Shown: positions 8,197 through 16,896 of the stretch, in pieces
Layout: the number at the start of each line of letters is the position of its first letter
Numbering within the stretch: position 1 is the first letter of the stretch
Assembly (NCBI GenBank): GCA_035288865.1
Contig: DATDZA010000018.1
Coordinates: 1-64,000, forward strand
Source of the DNA: GCA-2688775 sp035288865
GTDB lineage: Archaea > Nanobdellota > Nanobdellia > Woesearchaeales > GW2011-AR4
Direction of reading: 5' to 3'
Length of the DNA stretch: 64,000 nt
The notes under the pieces: generated by a model
What the model was told of the DNA's origin: nothing
Databases searched by the model: none
The model's input: only the letters and a program-made list of their open reading frames with translations
Position numbers and translations under genes: made by a program

Positions 8197-8583
8197 TCAC
8201 TCTATTATTGCCAAAACATCTCCACGGCTGACATTGTCATTTTTTTTTACCTTGATTTCTTTTATTGCGCAGTCTCTTGGTGCTATAATATCATTTTCCA
8301 TCTTCATTGCCATCAAAATAAACAAGCTCTGGCCTTTATTTACTTTATCTCCGGTCTTAATTTTAATTTCATAAATTAATCCTGGCAACGGAGCAATGAT
8401 TTCATTTGCATCAGCGCTGGATTCTTTTTTCTGGAGCCTTTCTATTGCACTTGGGCCGGCGTCCTTTTTAGTCTCAACTTCATAAACATCATTTCCGCAA
8501 TGAACCAATATTCTTCCGTCTTCTGTTTCTTCAACAAACACCTGATATTCCTTGCCATCGACTTTAACAGTGAGATCTTCCAT
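8197..8583 (-). CDS. accB: Biotin carboxyl carrier protein
   Basis: 128 residues. The C-terminal biotinyl domain (about residues 60-128) has the biotinylation motif MAMKMEN, where the Lys between the two Met residues is the target of biotin ligase. The N-terminal 45 residues (VKVDGKEYQVFVEE) match the leader of archaeal and bacterial carboxylase carrier subunits. It is followed 35 nt later by bioY and preceded by the carboxyltransferase gene with an 8-nt gap, so import and use of biotin are in one operon. Confidence 0.93.
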   Translation of the reverse strand: MEDLTVKVDGKEYQVFVEETEDGRILVHCGNDVYEVETKKDAGPSAIERLQKKESSADANEIIAPLPGLIYEIKIKTGDKVNKGQSLFILMAMKMENDIIAPRDCAIKEIKVKKNDNVSRGDVLAIIE

Positions 8584-8591
8584 TTGTTAAA

Positions 8592-10115
8592 TCACAAGGG
8601 CATATTCGCGTGTTTTTTTGCAGGGCGCTTCTCGCGCTTAGAAATAATCATCTCAAGGCATTTTATCAAGGCTATTCTCGTATCTTTCGGCTCGATGACC
8701 ATGTCAACTTTCCCAAGCTTTGCAGAAACATAGGGATTAAGGTATTTTTCAGAGTATTGCTGCACCAGTTCAGATTTTGCTTTCGGGTTTTTTGCTATTT
8801 CGTCCCTGTTGACAATGTTTACTGCCTGCTCAGCACCCATAACTGCAATTTCAGCAGCTGGCCACGCAATAACCTTGTCATAGCCCATGTCTTTTGATAC
8901 AAGCGCAATATATGCTCCGCCATAGGCTTTTCTTAAAACAAGAGAAATTTTCGGAACTGTTGCCTCGGAATAAGCAAATAATATTTTTGCGCCATGCCTT
9001 ATAATTCCATGATGCTCCTGGTTTGTTCCTGGCAGATACCCAGTAACATCGACTAAATTAATTAAAGGAATATTAAAGCAGTCGCAGAATCTTACAAATC
9101 TTGCGATTTTATCAGATGAATTAATATCCAAGCATCCGGCTAAAACTTTTGGCTGGTTGGCAACTATTCCAACTGAATTTCCATTTAGCCTTGCGAATCC
9201 CACAACTACGTTGTCTGCATAATACGGATGGACTTCAAAGAAAGTTTTCCTGTCAAAAATTTCTGAAATAACCTCTTTGATATCGTAAGTTTTCTTCGGG
9301 TCTTCTGGAACAATGTCTTGCAATTTTTTTGTTTCTCTTTTTGGATTATCCGATGCATTGTAAGGCGGAGTTTCAAGATTGTTTTGGGGGATATAGCTTA
9401 ACAAAACCTTAATTATATCCAGGCATTCTTTTTCATCATCTGCCATGAATTGCGCAACACCGCTTTTCTGGCCATGTGCTGTTGCGCCGCCGAGGCTTTC
9501 AAAATCTATTGTTTCTCCGGTCACTGATTTAATTACATCCGGGCCTGTGATAAACATATAGCTTGATTTTTTCGTCATTAAAATAAAATCTGTCAAAGCT
9601 GGAGAATAAACTGCAATTCCTGCGCATGGCCCAAGAATTGCTGAAATCTGCGGAATAATTCCTGATGAGATTGTATTTAGCTGGAAAATTTTTCCTCCAG
9701 CGTCCAATGCGGAAACGCCCTCCTGAATTCTTGCCCCGCCTGAATCTAATAATCCGATTATTGGACAGCCTGTTTTCAATGCCAGTTCCATGACGTGGGC
9801 TATTTTCTTGTTGTGCATCTCGCCCATTGAGCCGCCCATGAATGAGAAATCCTGTGCATAAACAAAAACCTGCTTTTTGTTAATCCTGCCATGGCCTGTT
9901 ATGACGCCATCACCGGCTTTCTTTTTGTTTTCCAGCTCCTTGCTGTGATGCTCTGCAAAAGCCCCAAGTTCTGTGAACGAATCTGAATCTAACAGATATT
10001 TTAAGCGCTCTCTTGCCGTTAATTTTCCTTTCTTGTGCTGGATTTCTATTGCTGTTTTGTCATCCTGAACAGCCTTCTGTCTATCTAGAAATTCTTTAAA
10101 CTTATTGCTCCCCAT
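8592..10115 (-). CDS. pccB: Acyl-CoA carboxylase carboxyltransferase subunit (PccB/AccD-type)
   Basis: A carboxyltransferase of about 507 residues. The N-terminus KKGKLTARERLKYLLD is typical. Both crotonase-like halves are visible: LLDSGGARIQEGVSALDAGG with ILGPCAGIAVYSPALTDF, then DINSSDKIARFVRFCD, LVDVTGYLPGTNQEHHG and KAYGGAYIALVSK. It transfers CO2 from carboxybiotin to an acyl-CoA, most often acetyl- or propionyl-CoA. I choose the ATG at 10115: a TATAAAAA box lies 27 nt upstream and the start matches the family, while an extension to 10181 would cross the promoter. No Na+-pump subunits are nearby, which argues against a decarboxylase. Confidence 0.93.
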   Translation of the reverse strand: MGSNKFKEFLDRQKAVQDDKTAIEIQHKKGKLTARERLKYLLDSDSFTELGAFAEHHSKELENKKKAGDGVITGHGRINKKQVFVYAQDFSFMGGSMGEMHNKKIAHVMELALKTGCPIIGLLDSGGARIQEGVSALDAGGKIFQLNTISSGIIPQISAILGPCAGIAVYSPALTDFILMTKKSSYMFITGPDVIKSVTGETIDFESLGGATAHGQKSGVAQFMADDEKECLDIIKVLLSYIPQNNLETPPYNASDNPKRETKKLQDIVPEDPKKTYDIKEVISEIFDRKTFFEVHPYYADNVVVGFARLNGNSVGIVANQPKVLAGCLDINSSDKIARFVRFCDCFNIPLINLVDVTGYLPGTNQEHHGIIRHGAKILFAYSEATVPKISLVLRKAYGGAYIALVSKDMGYDKVIAWPAAEIAVMGAEQAVNIVNRDEIAKNPKAKSELVQQYSEKYLNPYVSAKLGKVDMVIEPKDTRIALIKCLEMIISKREKRPAKKHANMPL

Positions 10116-10138
10116 AGGGTTAGGATTATATATATCGG

Positions 10139-10146
10139 TATAAAAA
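10139..10146 (-). promoter_or_regulatory. TATA box for the carboxyltransferase-biotin import operon
   Basis: The plus-strand TATAAAAA (TTTTTATA on the coding strand) is centred 27 nt upstream of the ATG at 10115. This is the spacing expected for a leaderless archaeal mRNA, and it decides the start codon. Confidence 0.6.
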
Positions 10147-10177
10147 GGTTGCGGGAACCTAAGCTTTGTCCGAAAAG

Positions 10178-10573
10178 TCATTTCCTCTTTATCAATCCAA
10201 TAACGATAAAAATTATCCCTAATATTAAAGAAATTATTGACAAATAAAAGAACATATTAATAGTTCTGCAAAAATTTAAAAATTCTTCAGAAATTGCACT
10301 ACCCAATCCAGTCATCCAAGAATTACATACATTAAAACCTTCCAAAAGCGTGAAATATTGCCCTTGTACATTTATCAACGAAAAATATATGTGACTAAAA
10401 AAAGTAGTTAATATCGATACAAAACCAAGAATCGACAAAACAAAACCTAAAAAAGTTAATCCTTGATTCCTATTTTGAAATAATTTTCCTTCAGAAAATA
10501 CACGCCAACTTAATCCAATTACTACAATTCCCAAAGAAATCAATGCGATTATAACCGTTTCATTATTACTCAT
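10178..10573 (-). CDS. Small multi-helix membrane protein, unknown
   Basis: 131 residues with three hydrophobic segments: about 5-24, 41-65 and 107-128. Two Cys residues (near 83 and 102) sit in the loop between helices 2 and 3, which could be extracytoplasmic. I recognise no family. It lies upstream of the carboxyltransferase operon, whose own TATA box begins just past this gene's stop codon, so the two are probably separate transcripts. Confidence 0.6.
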   Translation of the reverse strand: MSNNETVIIALISLGIVVIGLSWRVFSEGKLFQNRNQGLTFLGFVLSILGFVSILTTFFSHIYFSLINVQGQYFTLLEGFNVCNSWMTGLGSAISEEFLNFCRTINMFFYLSIISLILGIIFIVIGLIKRK

Positions 10574-10709
10574 GTATACTCATCAGAATATACTTTTTAA
10601 TAAGGATATAAAAACTTTGTCATAAATACGCTTCGCCTCAAAACTACCATTGATTCAAAAGTAAAATATTGACAGAAAGTAATATAAATATTCTTTATTT
10701 CAGGTCAAA

Positions 10710-10961
10710 ATGGGTGAAAGTATGATTAAATGGAAAGATGAAAGGAAAGCATTGCTGGTGTGGCTAATTTCAGATACTCCAGAGCATAGGGAATTTCTTA
10801 TTAAAAACCTCGAAGGTAGTTCTGGGGCAATAAATACGATTTATGCTTCAAAAAAGAACATAAATGAGAATCTTAAATCACCTAAATTCTATAACGATAA
10901 AACTTATGACAAGATTTTAAAAAAATTTAGAGAACAAGGAATAAAACCTGATGTAGTTTAA
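10710..10961 (+). CDS. Short soluble protein, unknown
   Basis: 83 residues, charged, with no membrane segment and no motif I recognise. A TATA-like AATATAAATA is centred 25 nt before the ATG at 10710, which supports a real leaderless gene. It converges on radB with a 13-nt gap. The pattern of a short helical N-terminus (KDERKALLVWLISD) suggests a small helical protein; nothing more can be said. Confidence 0.55.
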   Translation: MGESMIKWKDERKALLVWLISDTPEHREFLIKNLEGSSGAINTIYASKKNINENLKSPKFYNDKTYDKILKKFREQGIKPDVV

Positions 10962-10974
10962 AATGGGTTCATAA

Positions 10975-11712
10975 TCAAAACAACTTAAACCCTTTGCTCT
11001 CTTTTGCTGCTGTTATGCCTGCTTCAACTATTTTGAACAATAGCTCTTTTTCTGCCTGGATGTTTCTGTGTTTTCTTATGATGAGCCTCCGGTTTCCGTC
11101 CGGGGTTATCTGCAGCTCTATCAGGCATTTGCTTCCGTATTTGAGAATGTCCCCACCAACAATATTGACCTTGTTCTTTTCATCAAAATCCATATAGATT
11201 TGATTGGTTATCAAAACAGGTATGTTTTTTTTTCTTGCAATTTCAGTAAGGTACCCTATTTGCCTTCCAAGTTCCCTGTTAACTTCCTGGAAATCTTCAC
11301 TTTTGCCCAACTCCAGCCTGTAAAGCATTGCTATTGAATCAACAATAATAATTCCTATTTTATCATTTACAATTTCCTTTAATTTTTCAAAGGATTTCTT
11401 TTGCTCGTCAAAGCTTGTTGGCCTAAGGAAAATCATGCCGTTTAATATTTCTTTGTAGTCATCATTTGTGCTGGAAGCTACCTGTTTTAATCTTTCGACA
11501 GAAAAACCGCCTTCGCTGTCCACATAGATGACTTTCTTGCCGTTTTTGACTGCTGTCATCGCTGCCAAAATGCAGATTACCGTTTTGCCGGCGCCGGCAG
11601 GTCCGTAAATTGTTGTTATGACATCTTTTTCATAGCCGCCATTCAGTACTTCATCCAATATTCTGCTTCCGGTTGGCGTTTTGTTGTCAATGATATGATT
11701 TATTTCTTCCAT
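10975..11712 (-). CDS. radB: DNA repair and recombination protein RadB
   Basis: A 245-residue RecA-fold ATPase without the N-terminal helix-hairpin-helix domain of RadA, which is the RadB pattern. Walker A is GPAGAGKT near residue 38 and Walker B is IGIIIVDSIAMLYR. The segment LITNQIYMDF with GGDILKYGSKCLIEL matches the L2 and core region of RadB. RadB assists homologous recombination in euryarchaea and several DPANN lineages. A TTATAAAA box about 28 nt upstream and a CAGGA just before the ATG support the start at 11712. Confidence 0.93.
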   Translation of the reverse strand: MEEINHIIDNKTPTGSRILDEVLNGGYEKDVITTIYGPAGAGKTVICILAAMTAVKNGKKVIYVDSEGGFSVERLKQVASSTNDDYKEILNGMIFLRPTSFDEQKKSFEKLKEIVNDKIGIIIVDSIAMLYRLELGKSEDFQEVNRELGRQIGYLTEIARKKNIPVLITNQIYMDFDEKNKVNIVGGDILKYGSKCLIELQITPDGNRRLIIRKHRNIQAEKELLFKIVEAGITAAKESKGFKLF

Positions 11713-11863
11713 TCCTGATTAGTATAACCCAGATTATTATAAAATTTGCTATAAATCATCTTTATCGTTACAATTTTAAAAATTAAAATTTTATTAGCAA
11801 AATTCCGAATGAACTAAACTTTTTTATCACAAACTTTTAATATCGAACCACTTAACTTAACTT

Positions 11864-12166
11864 ATGGAAAAAGCAGGCAATAAATTCAAGAAATCAAGCC
11901 TTAAAGCAATGATATCATTTATTTTTGGATTAACATTCTGGATACCTATACTTAATCTTATTTTTGGAATTGGGGCGATATATTTCGGCATGAGAGCTTT
12001 GATAAATATTAAAAAAGAACCGTCAAAATACGATGGGAAATGGCTTGCTTTAACCGGTATAAGTCTTGGAGCCTTAGTATGGATAACTTATTTTATTGGT
12101 GTTGGCATGTGCCTATTCGGAAATAAGAGCATATGCACCAGCATAGGGCTAAAATTCTTGGCCTAG
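11864..12166 (+). CDS. DUF4190-like small membrane protein
   Basis: 100 residues with two hydrophobic helices (about 17-45 and 63-88) separated by a short loop. The pattern GIGAIYFGMRALINIKK ... GKWLALTGISLGAL is typical of DUF4190 proteins, which have no defined function. CTTTTAATAT centred about 26 nt upstream of the ATG fits a leaderless start. It stands alone between radB and the glycosyltransferase run. Confidence 0.75.
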   Translation: MEKAGNKFKKSSLKAMISFIFGLTFWIPILNLIFGIGAIYFGMRALINIKKEPSKYDGKWLALTGISLGALVWITYFIGVGMCLFGNKSICTSIGLKFLA

Positions 12167-12220
12167 CTATCAGAAACGTTTAAAAGCTCACCTGCTTATT
12201 CTTAATAACAATTTGACCCA

Positions 12221-13465
12221 ATGAAAGACATAATAATGCTTATATCCAGCGTGCTTTTCGGAGTGCTGTTTGCTTTTTTAGTTTTCATCTTTTCAGTTTT
12301 TGTTATTTCAAGATTTTTCAAGCATAAAACCGTGAAATTCGAGCCAAATGTAAGCATAGTGATTCCTGCTTATAATGAGGAAAAAAATATACAAGAGTGT
12401 GTGGATTCTGTTTTTAACTCTGATTATCCAAAAGAAAAGATGGAAGTCATAGTTGTTGATGACGGCTCAAAAGACAACACGCTGGAACTGCTTAAAAAAT
12501 ATAAAAAAATCAAAATACTCAGGCAAAACCATCTTGGGAAAGTCGAAGCGCTGAATTTGGGCGCAAGAAGTTCTTCCCATGATTTTATTTTTACAGCTGA
12601 TGCCGACACAACTCTTGACAAGAACTGCCTCCGCGAACTGCTAATTCCCCTGGCTGATGAAAAAGTCGGGGCCACAACAGGAAACAACAACGTAAAAAAT
12701 AAAAAATCCATTGCAAGCGCCTTTCAGAATGTGGAATACCATTTCATCAACCTGATAGCAAACAGCTTCTCAACAGTTTTTAACAACGGGATTTGGTTTT
12801 CCGGGTCGCTGGCATGCTACAGGAAAACTACTCTAAAAAAAATCGGCCACTTCAAAAAAGACACATTGGCAGAAGACCAGGACATAGCTTTGGAAATGAG
12901 AAGAGCTGGATATAAAACATTAAATTCGCCAATGGCATTCGGCTATACAGTTGTTCCTGATAATTTTAAGGATTTATACAAACAGCGCTCCAGATGGTGG
13001 ATTGGAACCCTCCAGTCAATAGTCAAAAACAAGACACTGTTTTCAAGGAAATCCTCCCCGTCGATAATTTTTTTTTACATCAGCCAGTTCTGGTGGTCGT
13101 TCTATGCATTTCTGTCATTGCCGCTGATAATTTATCAAGTCAATTACTGGCTTCCATATAACACTCAGAGTTTTTATGCTGTTTTCAGCTATTTTTTCAA
13201 GTGGTTCAGCCTGCTCGGCCCCGTTTATGTCATATACCAAATTCCTGATTCCGGCGTCTCAATATACAGTATTTTTGGCGTGCTGTCGGGCCTGATGACA
13301 ACTATCTTAAGCATATCTGCCCTCAAGATATTTAAAGATAGGATAACCTTAAAAAACGTGCTGGCAATCTTCTTTTACTTTCCTTATACAATAGTTTTAA
13401 ATATAATAATCTTAGTCAGCTTATTGAGGAACCGGTTTTGGACCAAAAGCTACTATATAAAGTGA
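12221..13465 (+). CDS. Processive GT2 glycosyltransferase, membrane-bound (PgaC/hyaluronan synthase-like)
   Basis: 414 residues. An N-terminal helix (about 5-32) precedes a GT2 domain with IVIPAYNEEKNI, VVDDGSKDNT (first Asp pair), TADAD (DXD), EDQD near residue 213 and QRSRWW near 254 (the QXXRW motif). Four C-terminal helices follow. The full D, DXD, ED, QXXRW set marks a processive enzyme that polymerises sugar from a nucleotide donor while extruding the chain. It ends 4 nt before the next gene, a second processive GT2, so the two may build one polysaccharide. The donor sugar is not readable. Confidence 0.88.
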   Translation: MKDIIMLISSVLFGVLFAFLVFIFSVFVISRFFKHKTVKFEPNVSIVIPAYNEEKNIQECVDSVFNSDYPKEKMEVIVVDDGSKDNTLELLKKYKKIKILRQNHLGKVEALNLGARSSSHDFIFTADADTTLDKNCLRELLIPLADEKVGATTGNNNVKNKKSIASAFQNVEYHFINLIANSFSTVFNNGIWFSGSLACYRKTTLKKIGHFKKDTLAEDQDIALEMRRAGYKTLNSPMAFGYTVVPDNFKDLYKQRSRWWIGTLQSIVKNKTLFSRKSSPSIIFFYISQFWWSFYAFLSLPLIIYQVNYWLPYNTQSFYAVFSYFFKWFSLLGPVYVIYQIPDSGVSIYSIFGVLSGLMTTILSISALKIFKDRITLKNVLAIFFYFPYTIVLNIIILVSLLRNRFWTKSYYIK

Positions 13466-13469
13466 GATA

Positions 13470-14819
13470 ATGAGCCTAATTAATATCATAAAACAATATG
13501 TTGCCTTATTTGCGGACAGGGTAACAAGCTTTTTTTCATGGTATAGTTCTATCGGAAGAAATATATTGGACGTTTTGCATAATATATTTGAAAGCACCTT
13601 TAAAGTTCTACTGGTAATTACAGTTATTATGTCAGCAATATACCTGGTAATGGCAATTTATGCCGCCTTCCACAAACAAAAAAAGAAAGAAGATAAGGAA
13701 TACAAAGGGGAACTGCCTTTTGTTACAGTGCAGATTCCTACATTTAATGAGCTCGTTGCGATAAGGTGCGCTGAGAGCTGTTTAAGATTTGATTACCCGC
13801 AAGACAAGTACGAGATAATCATTGGTGATGACAGCAACAGGCCGGAGGTTTCAGCAAAAATAACGCAGTTTGCGCAAAAGCACGATTTGGTGAAAGTAAT
13901 AAAAAGGGAAACTAACGAAGGCTACAAGCCAGGCAACCTGAACAATATGCTGAAATATTCCAAAGGAGAAGTTTTGGTTGTATTTGACTCTGATTTTGTA
14001 CCCGAGCCGGATTTTCTTTCTAGAATTGTCACGCCATTTATGAAAGACGGGAATATTGCCGGAGTTCAGGCAAGATGGAAATTAATAAACCCGGGTCAAA
14101 ATATGGTGACCTCGCTTGGCGCAACAATAATCTATACATGCCATTATGTGACTCTGCCTTTTATTCACACTCAAAGAAAAATAAGCTTTCTGTGCGGCTC
14201 GGCAGAGGCTGTAAGAAAGAGCACTTTGATTGAATTAGGCGGATGGGAATCCGGAAATCTGACTGAGGACATTGAATTCTCTTTGAAGCTTCTCGAAAGT
14301 GGATATAAAATAGAATACATTGAAGGCCTTGATTGCGACGGGGAAGTGCCTCATACTTTGAGAGATTTGTATCGACAGCAGATGCGGTGGGCTTATGGCG
14401 TCATATATTCATGGAAAAATCACTTTTTCACTATCTTAAGAAGCAAAAAAATCAGCCTGATTGATAAAACTTACATGGCAATTTTCTTGAGCGGCTATCT
14501 TATTGCCGTGCTATTGGCAGCACTTTTTACAACCGGAACGCTGAGCTTCATAACACATGCTCCTGCTCCTGTCGAATGGGGGAAGCTCAGTTATGAATTG
14601 ACAAGAAACATTCTCCTCACGAGCGGTTTGCTGATTGCAGGATGCGTGGCTTTGCTAAAAGCAAACAAAAGCAAACTGACTCTGAAAATGATAGCATCGT
14701 CATTCAGCTACGGATTAGTTGTGACTTACTATGTAAACGTTGGCATAATAAAAGCCATTGCAAAAGTTCCAATGGAGTGGTATATGCTGAATAAGCATGG
14801 GAATAAGCTAATCGACTAA
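13470..14819 (+). CDS. Second processive GT2 glycosyltransferase (cellulose synthase-like)
   Basis: 449 residues. An N-terminal helix (about 45-66) is followed by VTVQIPTFNE, IIGDDSNRPE, VVFDSDFVPEPDF (DXD), SAEAVRKS, TEDIEFSLKL and QQMRWAYG (QXXRW). The C-terminal half has four hydrophobic segments. VQIPTFNE and FDSDFVPEPDFL resemble cellulose/mannan synthase-like family proteins more than the preceding gene does. It is tightly coupled to that gene (4-nt gap) and is followed 24 nt later by a PMT-like glycosyltransferase, which makes a three-gene polymer-synthesis unit. Confidence 0.87.
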   Translation: MSLINIIKQYVALFADRVTSFFSWYSSIGRNILDVLHNIFESTFKVLLVITVIMSAIYLVMAIYAAFHKQKKKEDKEYKGELPFVTVQIPTFNELVAIRCAESCLRFDYPQDKYEIIIGDDSNRPEVSAKITQFAQKHDLVKVIKRETNEGYKPGNLNNMLKYSKGEVLVVFDSDFVPEPDFLSRIVTPFMKDGNIAGVQARWKLINPGQNMVTSLGATIIYTCHYVTLPFIHTQRKISFLCGSAEAVRKSTLIELGGWESGNLTEDIEFSLKLLESGYKIEYIEGLDCDGEVPHTLRDLYRQQMRWAYGVIYSWKNHFFTILRSKKISLIDKTYMAIFLSGYLIAVLLAALFTTGTLSFITHAPAPVEWGKLSYELTRNILLTSGLLIAGCVALLKANKSKLTLKMIASSFSYGLVVTYYVNVGIIKAIAKVPMEWYMLNKHGNKLID

Positions 14820-14843
14820 TATAATTCTTATCAGGCTGTTAAA

Positions 14844-16250
14844 ATGAAACTGAAAGATAATTCAGGGTTAGTTATTGTAATCATATTGTTCCTGATCCTC
14901 AATTTTGCTTTTATAAGTTTTGATAATGCTGGGTGGGACTCGGCAGTTTATGTCGGTATGGGGAAATATTTGTTTTCTCACGGCCAGGCAGGATTATGGG
15001 AGCCTATAAGGCCATTAACACTTCCGATAATTCTTGGATTCTTCTGGAAGATTGGATTAAATCCACTAATATCTGGAGAAATATTTATTTTGCTGATTTC
15101 TATTGGAGTAATAATCTTAGCTTATACGCTATCCAATAAATTATTTGATAAAAATACTGCAATTGCCGCTTCAATTTTACTTGCTTTTTCTACTTTAATG
15201 CTAAAGGCAGGCCATCAGATACTGGTCGAGATTTTAGCTGTTTTCTTCCTATTGCTGGGATTTTATTTTTATCTTGAGAAGAAAAATTTTATTTCTGGAG
15301 TTTTATTTGGTCTTGCTTTCCTGACCAAATTTCCTTCAGGACTTTTTTTGATTGTGATATTTATTATAGAAACATTTTATTTATCTTTCAACAAGCATGA
15401 TTTTTCTAAATATTTTAAAAAGATTTTTTATATAGGATTTGGATTCATCTTGATAATTTTCCCATATTTCTTGTTTAATTATTTCAGCTATGATGCTATT
15501 TTATTTCCATTAAAATCCGCGCAATATGTCATAGACAATGTTGTCGGCTGCAACATACTTTACAGGCAGCCGTTTTATTATTATTTTCCCTTGATTGTAC
15601 GGGATAATTTTCTGTTTTTATTTTTCATAATTGGGACTACCTTTGTATTTTTTAATAAAAACAAAATCAATAAGGTTCAAATTTTATTTTATGTCGCTGC
15701 ATCCCTTATCTATTTTTCCAGCCTGGGCTGCAAGACGGAAAGATATCCCGTGCTTGTGCTGCCTTTTATTGCCATGATTTCCGGTTATGGTATTACCAGA
15801 ATTTTTAGCAGATTGAACACGAAATATATCAAAATTGCATTAACCCTTGTATTTTTAATATCTTTATTCTTAGTTTTGAATTATACAATAAGAAATTTTC
15901 ATCAAAACTTAAATAATAAGGAATTTTATTCTTATATGTCTTATAAAAAAATTAACGGAGAAGTACTGACGACAAATCCATTTATTACAATATATTCCGA
16001 TACAAAACTAAATTTGATTTATTATCCGCTTTATAATTCCAGCAGAATAGATTATTATCTCAATTATGTTAATAAAAATAAATCCAATATTTCTTATATT
16101 TTAGTGGATACGGGAGATATACCCTGCCATCCAAAAGACTCTGAATGCCCCAAGAAAACCACACAGTTCATTAATTTATTAAAGAATAATTTTAAAATTT
16201 CTTATTATAAAAAAATTAATGAGAATGAGCAGTTTATTTTTTCGCAATGA
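14844..16250 (+). CDS. PMT/ArnT-like GT-C membrane glycosyltransferase
   Basis: 468 residues with about ten hydrophobic helices and a small C-terminal soluble part. The first loop has GWDSAVYVGMGKYL, with the Asp expected for a GT-C catalytic residue, and PIRPLTLPIILG follows. This matches dolichyl-phosphate-mannose transferase-like family 39 enzymes, which move sugars from polyprenyl-phosphate donors at the outer face of the membrane. It lies downstream of two processive GT2 genes. Its 3' end overlaps the convergent methyltransferase gene by 17 nt. Confidence 0.8.
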   Translation: MKLKDNSGLVIVIILFLILNFAFISFDNAGWDSAVYVGMGKYLFSHGQAGLWEPIRPLTLPIILGFFWKIGLNPLISGEIFILLISIGVIILAYTLSNKLFDKNTAIAASILLAFSTLMLKAGHQILVEILAVFFLLLGFYFYLEKKNFISGVLFGLAFLTKFPSGLFLIVIFIIETFYLSFNKHDFSKYFKKIFYIGFGFILIIFPYFLFNYFSYDAILFPLKSAQYVIDNVVGCNILYRQPFYYYFPLIVRDNFLFLFFIIGTTFVFFNKNKINKVQILFYVAASLIYFSSLGCKTERYPVLVLPFIAMISGYGITRIFSRLNTKYIKIALTLVFLISLFLVLNYTIRNFHQNLNNKEFYSYMSYKKINGEVLTTNPFITIYSDTKLNLIYYPLYNSSRIDYYLNYVNKNKSNISYILVDTGDIPCHPKDSECPKKTTQFINLLKNNFKISYYKKINENEQFIFSQ

Positions 16251-16845
16251 TTATGAAGTGTGAATAAAAGAAATTATCACACCTGATCGTTTCAGTCTTT
16301 ATATTACTTTCTTTGAAAAAGGATTCAAACCATTCATGATTTCTAAAATAGAGCTTATCATTTAGGGTCATTATTTTGTCATGCATATAGTTCCATAAAT
16401 ACTTATGAAACGGCTTCCTGTCAATATCCTTGATTATAATTAAATTATTTTTTTTCATGGATTTTATTATGCTGTTCAATAGAAGAATCTGCTTATCATA
16501 AGAGATATGATGAAGAACATCAACCAATAAATGAATATCTGATTTTCTAATTATTATTTTTGAAGCATCTCCGACTTCAAATTTTACATTCGCGATATTC
16601 CTGCCGATTAATCTTGCTTTTTTAATTCTTTCAGCATTAAACTCTATTCCGATTATTTTCCTGTATTTTGATGATAACCCGAGATAAAAAGAAATAATTC
16701 CAAAGCCGCACCCATAGTCTATTATTTTGCCGCTTTTTGGCACAATTTCATCGATATTCTTTATGGGCAGGATTAGGAACCTCAGATAAGTGTATACTTT
16801 CAGTCCCAAAGTTGGGCATCTTTTGGCTATTTCATTTGTGCTCAT
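16234..16845 (-). CDS. Class I SAM-dependent methyltransferase
   Basis: 203 residues. Motif I is IIDYGCGFGIISFYLG near residue 40, the acidic end of strand 2 is GIEFNAERI, and the motif IV region is IHLLVDVLHHISYD. It is a generic class I methyltransferase; among glycan genes a sugar or lipid O-methyltransferase is plausible but not shown. The ATG at 16845 is 26 nt from the centre of a palindromic TATA box shared with the divergent UbiA-like gene, so the mRNA is probably leaderless. Confidence 0.8.
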   Translation of the reverse strand: MSTNEIAKRCPTLGLKVYTYLRFLILPIKNIDEIVPKSGKIIDYGCGFGIISFYLGLSSKYRKIIGIEFNAERIKKARLIGRNIANVKFEVGDASKIIIRKSDIHLLVDVLHHISYDKQILLLNSIIKSMKKNNLIIIKDIDRKPFHKYLWNYMHDKIMTLNDKLYFRNHEWFESFFKESNIKTETIRCDNFFYSHFIIIAKK

Positions 16846-16865
16846 TAATATCTGCAGATAAAAAC

Positions 16866-16877
16866 TTATTTAAATAA
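16866..16877. promoter_or_regulatory. Palindromic TATA box shared by two divergent genes
   Basis: TTATTTAAATAA is a perfect 12-bp palindrome. Its centre lies about 25.5 nt from the plus-strand ATG at 16897 and about 26.5 nt from the minus-strand ATG at 16845. No other TATA-like sequence stands in the 51-nt gap, so one element appears to serve leaderless transcripts in both directions. Confidence 0.65.
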
Positions 16878-16896
16878 CTATTGCGAATCTGTCGTA

